The notes under the pieces are model-generated. The model was not told the DNA's origin. It was given only the letters and a program-made list of their open reading frames with translations, and made no database searches. A stretch of DNA of 64,000 nt from Thelonectria olida (Eukaryota; Ascomycota; Sordariomycetes; Hypocreales; Nectriaceae), in the NCBI GenBank assembly GCA_020736575.1, contig JAGPYM010000002.1, forward strand, positions 2,232,001 through 2,296,000. The letters run 5' to 3'. Both the position numbers and the translations under genes were made by a program. The number at the start of each line of letters is the position of its first letter. Position 1 is the first letter of the stretch. This document shows, piece after piece, positions 23,796-35,989 of the stretch.

Positions 23796-26444
23796 ATGGG
23801 CTTGCTCAGGCCCTTACGGTCCCGCGAACCGCGGCTTCCGCTATACCGAAGACTCCAGTCCCCAACCAAGGAGCGTTATTCGGACGACGAATGGCTCTCG
23901 GACGAAGACGACGGGCCCTCTTCCCAAGGGTCCTCTAGAAGCACCTCTGGCCACGGCTCCGGCTTGTTGCTGCTACCCAAAAAGAATGCCAAGGTACTAC
24001 CAGTGCGAAGAGGCGCCGGCGTATACCCCTACCGACTACCTACAAAGGTCACACGATACCTGTTCTTGTTCGTGATAGGCTTCATTGTTGTCATGATCTT
24101 CAGCTTGATTCGAGCCAGCCAGATTGAGAATTGGAAGGTTGCCAACGGCCAAGTAGAGAATCGGCCGCCACCTCCTCCTCTGTGGGAGAAGTTCCCCTTC
24201 TTGGAAAGATACTATGGCGGTCTCAGGACTTTGGTTCCTGTTGAGGAGAACACACCCGAGTATCCTCACACCATCAAGGACGAGCCGTCATTGCTCAAGG
24301 ATGTCGAGGTGGAAGAGCTCAAGGAGGAACTTACCGAAGATGCCAACAACGACGTTCAAGAAACCACTAGCGATACCGACACCAAGGCGAAGGACGAGAC
24401 TGAGACAAAGTCGGACAAGAAGACGGAGGAGACTAAGAGGGACACCGCTGAAAGCCGCGGCTGGAACGGATACAAGGGCAGGAATGAGGAAACCGATGTT
24501 AAGGAATGTTTCATGGACCGTGCCAGCACAATCCGAGTTCCGGAGCTCCGATACTACAACGGCCGACCAAAGGGCTTCCCTGAGCACGTCATTGGCTCTT
24601 ACGAAGTCCTGAAGTTACCTGAGGATATCTGCTTCGACCGGTACGGCCGATACGGCCCCTATGGTTTTGGTTACTCTATGAGAAACGGTGGATTGAGCGT
24701 CGGCGAGCATGGGGAGAAGAACGGATCTGAGGCCGTCTGGGAAAAGACGCCCCGGGTCGACTTCCGAACGGTCGACTGGGCTGATGTCCAGCGTCGATGC
24801 TTCAAGGCCAACGCTGATCGATACAACGAGGTGGCCCACAAGACGCCTACGCCCCATGGCTTTTATATCCAGGAGTCTGAAAGATCAACTGGCACAACCG
24901 CGGGCAAGGAGAAGCGCGCCGAGAAATCAACCACGACTTCCTCTGTCGAGGCAAAGTCGAGCAGCACCGAGGCCCCGGAGAAGGAAGAGAAGACTGTTTC
25001 CAAGACGAAGAAGAAGTCGAGGACAGCTGTGGTTGTGCGATGCTGGGATGAGTACACATGGCGAGAGGACGATATTGCCCACATGCGTTCCCTCATCACA
25101 GAGTTAGCCATGGCCTCTGGCGGCCGATACGATATTCATCTGCTGGTACAGGTCAAGAACGACCGCGACCATCCCATCTGGGCCGACGAGGGCGTTTACC
25201 GACAACGAATTGAGGATGTCATCCCCTTAGAATTCCGCAACATCGTGACCCTCTGGACTGAGACTCAGATGTTGTCTCTATACCAGGGCATCTACGACCT
25301 CTTCAGCCGCGGTCCTGAACTCCCCGTCCACGGCGTCTATCGTGGCTTGTCCATGGCCATGCAGTACTTTGCCTACATGCACCCCGAGTACGATTACTTC
25401 TGGCAGTGGGAGATGGATGTCCGCTACACCGGCCACTACTACGACCTGTTCACCAAGCTGGAGAACTGGGCCAAGGCTCAGCCTCGCAAGGGCCTGTGGG
25501 ATCGCAACGCCCGGTTCTATTTCCCCAGTATCCACGGCAGCTGGGATGATTTCTCTCAGATGAGCCGTGTTCAGAGCGAAATGGGCGTCGTCGGAGCCGA
25601 TGATATCTGGAAGAATGTGCCCGGTATTGAGGGCAAGACGGCGGAGAAGACCATCAAGAAGAGCGAAAAGGCCATCTGGGGTCCTTTTCGTCCCCAAGAT
25701 GATGATGACTGGTTCGAGCCCGGCAACGACCCTGTTCCTCCCGTCTCTTATGAGAAAGACCGCTTCCAGTGGGGAGTGGACGAAGAAGCCGACTACATCT
25801 CGCTTAACCCTCTCTTCGACCCAGACGGAACTACTTGGGGTCTCAGGGACGACATCACGGGCTACAACCGATCTGATGGCCCGCCTCCTCGCCGCGCCAA
25901 CATCATCACGACGTCCCGCATGTCCAGACGCCTGCTTCTGACCATGCACAAGATGACGGCCCTCAAGAAGCAGTTCGCCTTCCCCGAGATGTGGCCCGCG
26001 ACAGTGGCGCTGCAGCATGGCTACAAGGCCGTCTTCGCGCCGCATCCCGTCTTCGTCGACCGCGCATGGCCTGTCGAGTACATGACGCAAATGTTCAACA
26101 ACGGCAAGGACGGCGCCAGCGGCGGCTCGCGCACCAGCATTTTTGGCGATCGCGAGCACAACATGCACGGCTTGTCGTGGTTCTACAACTCGGGCTTCGC
26201 CCCCAACTTGTACCGTCGCTGGCTGGGACTCAAGATCAACAACGACGGTGGCGAAGAGTTCGAGACGACCGAGGATCATAGCAAGGACGGCAAGGGCGTC
26301 GGAAACATGCGCGGTGGAGAAGGCCGCATGTGTCTCCCGCCCATGCTTCTGCATCCTATCAAGGACGTCGAGGTGCCGGTGGAGGTGCCCGAGCAGAAGG
26401 AGGACGGCGAGAGTGAGGCTCCTGCATTAGATCCGAATGCGTAG
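23796..26444 (+). CDS. DUF3405 type II membrane protein, possible glycosyltransferase-like
   Basis: Single exon, 882 residues. A cytosolic tail of about 84 residues with acidic and Ser/Gly-rich parts is followed by one membrane segment (YLFLFVIGFIVVMIFSLIRA, about 86-105), a Glu/Lys/Thr-rich stem (about 160-230), and a lumenal domain of about 600 residues. The conserved part begins with VVVRCWDEYTWREDDIAHMR and includes YDYFWQWEMDVRYTGHYYDL and FPEMWPATVALQHGYKAV, features I associate with DUF3405. The single N-terminal anchor and the Glu/Asp pair in the WQWEMDVR segment recall Golgi glycosyltransferases, but that is inference. A Lys/Ser-rich insert (about 365-408) interrupts the domain. Database names such as MFS transporter seen for this family are not supported: there is only one hydrophobic segment. 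Confidence 0.82.
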   Translation: MGLLRPLRSREPRLPLYRRLQSPTKERYSDDEWLSDEDDGPSSQGSSRSTSGHGSGLLLLPKKNAKVLPVRRGAGVYPYRLPTKVTRYLFLFVIGFIVVMIFSLIRASQIENWKVANGQVENRPPPPPLWEKFPFLERYYGGLRTLVPVEENTPEYPHTIKDEPSLLKDVEVEELKEELTEDANNDVQETTSDTDTKAKDETETKSDKKTEETKRDTAESRGWNGYKGRNEETDVKECFMDRASTIRVPELRYYNGRPKGFPEHVIGSYEVLKLPEDICFDRYGRYGPYGFGYSMRNGGLSVGEHGEKNGSEAVWEKTPRVDFRTVDWADVQRRCFKANADRYNEVAHKTPTPHGFYIQESERSTGTTAGKEKRAEKSTTTSSVEAKSSSTEAPEKEEKTVSKTKKKSRTAVVVRCWDEYTWREDDIAHMRSLITELAMASGGRYDIHLLVQVKNDRDHPIWADEGVYRQRIEDVIPLEFRNIVTLWTETQMLSLYQGIYDLFSRGPELPVHGVYRGLSMAMQYFAYMHPEYDYFWQWEMDVRYTGHYYDLFTKLENWAKAQPRKGLWDRNARFYFPSIHGSWDDFSQMSRVQSEMGVVGADDIWKNVPGIEGKTAEKTIKKSEKAIWGPFRPQDDDDWFEPGNDPVPPVSYEKDRFQWGVDEEADYISLNPLFDPDGTTWGLRDDITGYNRSDGPPPRRANIITTSRMSRRLLLTMHKMTALKKQFAFPEMWPATVALQHGYKAVFAPHPVFVDRAWPVEYMTQMFNNGKDGASGGSRTSIFGDREHNMHGLSWFYNSGFAPNLYRRWLGLKINNDGGEEFETTEDHSKDGKGVGNMRGGEGRMCLPPMLLHPIKDVEVPVEVPEQKEDGESEAPALDPNA

Positions 26445-27009
26445 AGAGAGGGCTCGGTGAGATGAGTTTGTCTGATTGTGTACATTCTTGGAACAGGGAC
26501 GTGTATGGGCTTGGCGTTTGTGGGTGTTTCTTGCTTTTACATAATGTTGGGTTGTCTACCGGTCTAGAGAGTTTCATGTTCTGATGTCGTTGGATGATAA
26601 TGACTTGTATAACCTGGTTTGAAGGCTATGAATAAATGTCATGTGCGATACACACCTTACCCTTCTTCCGTTGTATCAAAGTTAATCAATGCATGTGAAG
26701 AACCAAGATATGCAAATTACATGTTCCTTTGCAGACATAAAAGTGTTTATACACGTGCTCCTATTATCACATATGCGTAGATCTTCGGTTGCTTTTCGCG
26801 TAGCATCCCACCCAAAGTCCCAAGTCTCCTCCAGTTTTGCGCCAGCAAGAATCAGAGAAACAAGCACCCTTGGCCTCCCCCCTACAGCCCATTAGACGGG
26901 CAGGTAATGCGTACACAGGCAGTCCCACAGCCTTGGTTTCTCTTTTCTCGTAAAGTGGATTGGGATAAGCTCTACCACTCCTTTGTGTTCGTGAAGATAT
27001 TGTCGTTTT
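26445..27009. other. convergent 3' flanks of DUF3405 gene and EMP24
   Basis: 565 bp between two stop codons facing each other. AT-rich and holding 3' untranslated regions; no gene seen. Confidence 0.6.
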
Positions 27010-27815
27010 TTATACAACGCGCTTGACCTCGAAGAAGCGACGCAGCCACCAGACCTGGAAGAGGGACTCGCCAATGACGATGCCAATGACGAACATGTTC
27101 CACCACTTGACTCGGTTATTGGTGCTCTCGGCGGTGTTGCGGTGGGTGCGCTCGCGGATGATGATGTACTGCTGCTCGTCCTTGACCTGAGCAAGGAGTT
27201 CGGAGAGACGGCGGACTATGAGAAGATGATTGTTAGTCTAGGAAGCAGGGCAAGGGATGAAGATGGAGTTGTGGTGTTTACCTTCGCGGTCGAGGGGATC
27301 AGAGGGGACGTCGGACTCGCTGACGTAGACAATGCCGTGAACGTTGAACGAGACCTCCTTGGTGTTGGCGCCCCAGTTCTCGTTGCCGAAGCAGTAGGTG
27401 TATTTGCCATCGTGCTTGGCAGTGAAGGAGTAGTCGCCGTTGGAAACGGTCTTCTCGTTGGTCTCGTACTGGCCGATGGGGTTGGAGATCTGTCCCGATC
27501 AAAGATAATCAGCAAACTTTCATCTTCCCTGATTTAATTTCCATAACGCTGCTGCTTCGAAGCTCCCCTGGGGTTTGATGTTCGAGGGGTAGCTCGAGAA
27601 ATCAGATGGCCACGTACCCAGAAGTCGATGTCGAGGTTGCCTGCGCTACCGAACTCACGATCGCCGACCTGGAAGGTGACAGTCATAGTGTCATCCTTGT
27701 GGAGGGTCTCGTGGAAGCATTCACGGCCGTGGGCGGGCAGAACGATGTTGTGAGCAGCGACGGCCTGGAAGACGGTCGCAGCGAGGAGAGCCCTCGCGGC
27801 GTTGAGGAAGTACAT
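27010..27815 (-). CDS. EMP24: p24-beta cargo receptor Emp24 (TMED2)
   Basis: Three exons, 27815-27618, 27489-27282 and 27215-27010, 203 residues, the same size as yeast Emp24. p24 proteins form hetero-oligomers in COPII/COPI vesicles and help sort GPI-anchored proteins between ER and Golgi. A signal peptide (about residues 1-21, ending AVAA) is followed by the GOLD domain with the expected cysteine pair (ECFHE ... YTYCFGNE), a coiled-coil (RRLSELLAQVKDEQQYIIIR), one membrane segment (WNMFVIGIVIGESLFQVWWL), and the cytosolic tail RRFFEVKRVV. The tail's FF pair and terminal VV identify the beta subfamily. All splice sites are standard. Confidence 0.95.
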
Positions 27816-30612
<2,797 letters not shown>

Positions 30613-31739
30613 GAAGATTGAAGAGAGGCCTCCCTGAACAAACCCGCCTTCTCCATCCTGCTCTTTGCCACATAACGTTCTCATGGCTCTACACGACTCG
30701 AGGTTTCGGTTGTAATTTGCAAAGTTATCGGTCAACCAATCGAAATTAATCCTTGATCCAATATCACGTCTCTTCTTTTACAGCTCTCCGCTTCTCTCTC
30801 CCAAATGGTGCTTTTGTGAGCCCTGGTCAAAAATAGGTCGTTTTGTCTTCTGCCAGTTGACTTTAAGGACCGCAAACGTGCTTTCTTTTATTCTCTGGAG
30901 GAAAAGTCGGGTGATTGGTGGAGGCGTCTTTTGGGGAAATTCCGGGATATTTGTACAGTCGGGTGTTCGTTTCTTTGAAAAGAATACATTCTCACCGATG
31001 TGGTGCTCTCTGGTTTTTTGTTGTTGAGTTTTTTCTTAAAATCATCTCTCTCGTTTTTCATCCACTGCGCATCTCCTTGTGGTTCCTTTTCCTCGTTGGC
31101 AGAAGCATTGCATCGTTCTCGAAGAAAAGAAGACTTGAGCATTCAGTATTGGCTCTTTGGTGACGAGTTGTCGCCTGGCAACAAGATGACCCCGTTTTCG
31201 ACCCCTTTTCGATTTTCACTTATTTTCATTAATCCTTGTCGTTGGTTCATCTCGGCATCAGATTGATCAGATTGGGTTGTGAGACTATGTTACTGTGAAC
31301 ATGGATGAGCAGGCAGGGATGGACGTCTTTTATCATGACCAACATGTGGATCGTAGAAACTAGGGTGTGAACGAGTAAATGAGGGGATGGACCATGATCA
31401 ACAGCATTTACGGAAATGGTAGCATCTTATTGTTGATTTATTCACGTTTTATCAATAGTCTTCTTAACTTGTAATTGGACATTGTAAATACTGCCTTGCC
31501 ATAGTCGCAGGTCAACGCATGACAAGTACTTCTTTGACTACAAAGGATGAGTTTGCACGGAGGAAGCATGAGGGTTAAGAAGATGAGGGGAAATTAACAA
31601 GCCTTTCTATTGTGGTATCAACTGTGTACTGTTTGGTCCTATTTTGGAGAGAGTCACATTTTTGTTTTATACAGAATTAATACACATACATATTACACGT
31701 AAAGTCATGACAAACCTTCAACTCCCTAGCATTCTAGAC
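30613..31739. other. convergent intergenic region, ARF1 and HSP78 3' flanks
   Basis: 1.1 kb of T-rich sequence between facing stops. It should hold the ARF1 3' UTR; short open frames at 30915-31266 are T-rich and not protein-like. No gene seen. Confidence 0.6.
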
Positions 31740-34109
31740 TCAAGCGGCCTTAGGCACGATGGTAATGTCCAGACCTTGCTTGTCATCGCGAAGCTTGACG
31801 TCAGCCGTCTCGCCCGTCTTGAGGTGGCCCTTGATGATCTTGTCAGCAAGACCGTTGCCAATCTCGTTGGTGATGAGCCGGTTGAGCGGACGGGCGCCGA
31901 ACTTGGGGTCGTAGCCGCGCTCGGCAAGCCAGTCCTTGACTTCGTTCGGAACAGAGAGCGTGATGCGGCGGTCGTCCAGACGCTGCTGGAGCTCCTTGAG
32001 GCGGATATCGACGATGTCACGGATGGCTTCGAGAGCGAGGCGCTTGAAGACGATGAAGGAGTCGATACGGTTCAGGAACTCTGGCGGGTACGCTGAGGCG
32101 ACGACATCCATGACGGCTTTGCGAACTTCGGGGTCGATATCACCATCCGACGTCTCCTTGTAGGGGTGAAGGTGGTTCTGTCCAACAAGGATGTCGGCAC
32201 CCAGGTTCGAAGTCAGGACGATGATTGTGTTCTTGAAGTCAACCTTGTGGCCCTGAGCATCAGTGAGGTAACCCTCGTCCAAAACTTGCAGCAAGAGAGC
32301 CGAGATGTCTCGGTGGGCCTTCTCGAACTCGTCAAACAGAAGGACGGCATAGGGTTTGCGGCGCACGGCTTCGGTCAATTGACCGGCATCTTCATAACCA
32401 ACGTAACCAGAGGGAGCTCCGATGAGACGGGAGATGGTGTGCTTCTCCTGAAACTCGGACATGTCGAAACGCACGACGGCGGATTCGGTAGAGAAGAGGA
32501 AGCCAGCGAGCTTCTTGCAAAGCTCCGTCTTGCCCACACCGGTAGGACCAAGGAAGAAGAAGGAGGCTAGGGGACGGTTCTCACCACTCAAACCAGCTCG
32601 CTGAAGGCGAACTGCGTTGGAGACGGCCTTGATAGCTTCGTCTTGGCCCTTGACAGACTCCGACAGGCTATCTTCCATGTGAACCAGCTTCTCGATATGT
32701 CCAGAAGTCAACTTGGTCACAGGGATGCCCGTGATTCGAGAGACAACGTTGGCAATGTCGTCGGCGGTGACGGAGTCATGAATGAGAACGTCCTCCTCGC
32801 CGTCCTTAGCCTCGCCTTCTTTAGGTAGTTTCTCCTCAAGGTTTGGAATGACGCCGAACCTGAGCTCGGAGGCGCGACCAAAGTTGCCCTCTCGCTGAGC
32901 TTGTTCGAGTTCAAACTTGGCCTTGTCGAGCTCCTCTTGGACCCTCTTGACCGAGTCGATCTCGGCCCTCTCCTTCTCCCACCGAGCATTCAGGCCGGAA
33001 ATTTGGTCATTGTACGTTTGGAGGTCCTTCTCAAGCTTCTCTCGTCGCTCTTTGCTGGCCACGTCCTTCTCTTTTCGGAGACTCTCAAGCTCGATTTGGA
33101 TTGTCATGATCTTATGGTCCAAGCGCATAATGTCCTCGGGCTTGGATTCGTGCTGCAACTTGAGATGGCTGGCAGCCTCGTCCATCAAGTCAATGGCCTT
33201 GTCGGGGAGGAAGCGGTCGGTGATGTACCGGTTAGAGAGAGTTGCAGCAGCCACCAAAGACGTATCGGTAATCCGGACACCGTGGTGAACTTCATACTTG
33301 TCCTTGATGCCTCGAAGAATGCTGATGGTATCTTCAACAGAGGGTTCACTGACGATGATGGGTTGGAATCTTCGTGCCAACGCCACGTCCTTTTCGATCT
33401 GGCGATACTCGGTCAAAGTGGTGGCACCGCAACATTGCAAATCTCCCCGTGCCAGGGCAGGCTTCAAAAGGTTGGAGGCATCGATGGAACCTTCGGCCTT
33501 TCCGAGACCAAGGAGCGTGTGTAGTTCGTCGATGAAAAGGATGACCTCTCCCTCCGCCTTTTCCACCTCGGTAAGAACCTTCTTCAATCTTTCTTCAAAG
33601 TCACCCCGGAACTTGGCACCCGCGATGAGGGATCCAAGGTCCAAGCTGATGACTCGTTTGTTCTTGACACTCTCGGGGACATCGCCACGGACAATCCGCA
33701 GCGCAAGTCCCTCAAGAATGGCCGTCTTTCCTGTTCCCGCATTGCCGATGAGAACGGGGTTGTTCTTCGTGCGGCGCGAAAGAATTTGAATGGTCCTCTG
33801 AATTTCGGCATCCCTCCCAATCACGGGATCTAGCTTTCCATCTTTTGCTTTCGCAGTCAGGTCGATACCATATTGTTCGAGCGCTGGCTTCTCTTCTTCG
33901 CCGCTCATGTCCATTCGGTGTGTTCCACCGGGCGGGTGAGGCCGTCGTCCATTGGCATAGGTTCGAGCGGCGGAAACGGTCGGTATTAAGCGCACGGCGG
34001 CAGGGCGAATGGCTTGGAACGCCAACGCTCGTGTGAGTGGTCGGATGGAACGTGTTGGCGCAACAGCTAGACGCTGTGCTGAAGTGATCAATTGTCGTCG
34101 GGCTTGCAT
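31740..34109 (-). CDS. HSP78: mitochondrial Hsp100 disaggregase Hsp78 (ClpB family)
   Basis: Single exon, 789 residues from the ATG at 34109; the frame stays open upstream to 34256 but the downstream start [20 protein letters not shown] begins a classic Arg/Ser/Ala-rich mitochondrial presequence. Hsp78 resolves aggregates in the matrix with mitochondrial Hsp70. The first AAA+ module has Walker A GNAGTGKT (122-129) and Walker B ILFIDELH; the second has GPTGVGKT (521-528) and [11 protein letters not shown] coiled-coil middle domain (about 330-430) lies between them, which marks the ClpB/Hsp104 class. As in yeast Hsp78, the N-terminal substrate domain of bacterial ClpB is missing: only about 30 residues separate the presequence from the first AAA module. 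Confidence 0.96.
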   Translation of the reverse strand: MQARRQLITSAQRLAVAPTRSIRPLTRALAFQAIRPAAVRLIPTVSAARTYANGRRPHPPGGTHRMDMSGEEEKPALEQYGIDLTAKAKDGKLDPVIGRDAEIQRTIQILSRRTKNNPVLIGNAGTGKTAILEGLALRIVRGDVPESVKNKRVISLDLGSLIAGAKFRGDFEERLKKVLTEVEKAEGEVILFIDELHTLLGLGKAEGSIDASNLLKPALARGDLQCCGATTLTEYRQIEKDVALARRFQPIIVSEPSVEDTISILRGIKDKYEVHHGVRITDTSLVAAATLSNRYITDRFLPDKAIDLMDEAASHLKLQHESKPEDIMRLDHKIMTIQIELESLRKEKDVASKERREKLEKDLQTYNDQISGLNARWEKERAEIDSVKRVQEELDKAKFELEQAQREGNFGRASELRFGVIPNLEEKLPKEGEAKDGEEDVLIHDSVTADDIANVVSRITGIPVTKLTSGHIEKLVHMEDSLSESVKGQDEAIKAVSNAVRLQRAGLSGENRPLASFFFLGPTGVGKTELCKKLAGFLFSTESAVVRFDMSEFQEKHTISRLIGAPSGYVGYEDAGQLTEAVRRKPYAVLLFDEFEKAHRDISALLLQVLDEGYLTDAQGHKVDFKNTIIVLTSNLGADILVGQNHLHPYKETSDGDIDPEVRKAVMDVVASAYPPEFLNRIDSFIVFKRLALEAIRDIVDIRLKELQQRLDDRRITLSVPNEVKDWLAERGYDPKFGARPLNRLITNEIGNGLADKIIKGHLKTGETADVKLRDDKQGLDITIVPKAA

Positions 34110-34233
34110 GATGAAGATTGGGGATTGAATGTCAGGCAACGAAACAGAGTGAGACAATTGTGCGCAAGGAAAAAACGAAAGCAAGATCAGAAGATCCCGC
34201 GAGTGGAGGACTCGACAATATTTACATCTCCCG

Positions 34234-34241
34234 GAAGCTTC
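34234..34241. promoter_or_regulatory. partial heat shock element (GAAGCTTC)
   Basis: GAA and TTC units in the correct nGAAnnTTCn spacing, 125-132 bp before the HSP78 ATG. The third unit in the HSP78 direction is only half matched, so a functional Hsf1 site is possible but not shown. Confidence 0.35.
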
Positions 34242-34323
34242 GCCTAGAGGTCTCATGACGACACAAGCACGTTCTGGCAGTTTCCGAAACCCGCTCGGGG
34301 CCGATTGCGGCTTATCTTATCGT

Positions 34324-34329
34324 CACGTG
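34324..34329. promoter_or_regulatory. CACGTG E-box, Cbf1-type
   Basis: Perfect palindrome 208 bp before the RPL6 start codon. The same hexamer occurs before the other ribosomal protein gene of this window, RPL35. Confidence 0.5.
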
Positions 34330-34505
34330 CCGAAAGCCCCATGTCCGGCTCACGGAGCTGTTGGAAGGGAACATTGGCGGGCCTAATCGGGTTAGCCCCA
34401 GAGGGTTCACATTTTGATTCCCACAAACTCGCTAGTGGCGCTCACAAAGAATTCCAACATTTCGGGCGCATCATCACCAAAGTGTCTTCCTTTCCTTTAC
34501 CACCC

Positions 34506-34514
34506 AACCCTAAC
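34506..34514 (+). promoter_or_regulatory. AACCCTAAC telo-box-like motif
   Basis: The word matches the TTAGGG-type site bound by Tbf1 in ascomycetes. It lies only 22 bases before the RPL6 ATG, so it may be in the leader rather than the core promoter. Confidence 0.45.
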
Positions 34515-34536
34515 CACCAGCCAGGAGAGAGTCAAC

Positions 34537-35482
34537 ATGTCGTCAAAGCCTGCGACTAAGACGTTTGGGAAGTCGACCCGGGAGGTTCCCGCTCCCTCGG
34601 AGAAGGCCAAGAAGTGGTACAGCGCCGAAGATGATCTCGAGAACAAGAAGGTGAGTTTTTCGAAGGATGCCTCGCAACTCGCTTGACATATCCATGGGAC
34701 GGGCGGATTGGTATTGGGTTTGAGCGGGACAGGCTTCGCTGCAGCAATGTCGCCGTTACCATGACAGCAAGGGCTTGGAATCGGCGCTCGCGAAGCCGGA
34801 GCCTCGAAGTTCAATGGCTCAGATGCACAATCCGCATCTTCCATGATATGGCGATTGGCGTCGTGGATATTCCCACAGAGGCTTCAACATGTTTTGCAAC
34901 CACAGTCACTAACGGTTGGAAATCACAGGTCCGCAAGGCCGTCCGATCCTGGACTCCCCGCAAGTCCCTCGAAGCCGGCACCGTCCTCATCCTCCTCGCT
35001 GGCCGCTTCCGTGGCAAGCGAGTCATCCTCCTGAAGACCCTTGACCAGGGTGTCCTCCTCGTCACCGGCCCCTTCAAGATCAACGGTGTTCCCCTCCGCC
35101 GAGTCAACTCCCGATACGTCATCGCCACTTCCTACAAGGTTGACGTCTCCGGTCTTGATGAGAAGAAGGTTGAGGAGATCTCGCAACCCAAGTACTTCAC
35201 CGCCGAGAAGGCCAAGGAGAAGGCTGGTGAGGAGGCTTTCTTCAAGCAGGGCGAGAAGCCCGAGGTATGATTTTTCGACGCTACACACGAATTTTGGATT
35301 CTCGGTATGCTGACCCGGTGGCTCTACAGAAGAAGGAGATCAACAGCAGCCGCGCTGCCGACCAGAAGGCCATCGACAAGGCCCTGATCGCCAACATCAA
35401 GAAGGTGGACCTGCTCGCCAGCTACCTCTCCAGCTCCTTCAGCTTGCGAAAGGGTGACAAGCCCCACGAGATGGCTTGGTAA
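34537..35482 (+). CDS. RPL6: 60S ribosomal protein eL6
   Basis: Three exons, 34537-34650, 34929-35264, 35330-35482; 200 residues. eL6 is a component of the large ribosomal subunit. Exon 1 encodes a charged eukaryote-specific tail; exon 2 opens with [20 protein letters not shown] and continues with [20 protein letters not shown], the KOW-like core, then [20 protein letters not shown]; exon 3 encodes the C-terminal helix and ends [13 protein letters not shown]. The first intron is 278 nt, long for this window as is common for ribosomal protein genes; I looked for C/D snoRNA boxes in it and saw none that were convincing. Confidence 0.96.
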
Positions 35483-35989
35483 ACATGTGCAATCTTGAGC
35501 CGGGGCTGGGGGAAATACCGGGGTCGCGACGACGGGTTGTAGAACGGGAAGGGTCTCCGAAATGGGCTGGTTTGGCCAATTGCATTTGGAAGTCGACGGC
35601 ATCGGTCACATTTTGGCGTCTGTAATCAGGTTTTACAGTCAAGAAAAAAACAAACGAGCATACAAAATCTACCAAGCTTCCGGTGAGAGGCTTTCATGAT
35701 AAAGAACCATACGGAGCATCCCTCTTTTCTCTTGTCACGACGTGATGAAAGGATACAGCAACGCAAGCGGCTCACGAGTGGAACCCTCAGGCCGGACAGG
35801 AATGGACATTAGGGCTGGACTTGGGAAAAAGAAGACTAAACGAATGTATGTCTCACGGCGTCGGAATATCATGCATGATTTTTCTGAATTCAGTGCCAAT
35901 GTTGTGTCGTGCATGGCTTTCTTTCTTCTATTCTACAAATCCAGCTTCATGATTACGAGCATCAAACTGTTTTCCCACTTTCACTTTGG
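35483..35989. other. convergent 3' flanks of RPL6 and DPP3
   Basis: 507 bp between facing stops. No gene or distinct motif. Confidence 0.6.

Larger units (their letters stand above)
34110..34536. promoter_or_regulatory. divergent promoter between HSP78 and RPL6
   Basis: 427 bp between two divergent starts. It carries a CACGTG E-box, a telomere-like AACCCTAAC word near the RPL6 start and an inverted GAAGCTTC that resembles part of a heat shock element; each is listed separately. Confidence 0.75.

Noticed and set aside
25278..26354. 358-codon open frame opposite the DUF3405 gene
   Set aside because: It mirrors the codon bias of the real gene on the other strand and shows no family motif.
34651..34928. 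snoRNA inside the long RPL6 intron
   Set aside because: I searched by eye for paired C (TGATGA) and D (CTGA) boxes and for an H/ACA fold and did not find a convincing set.
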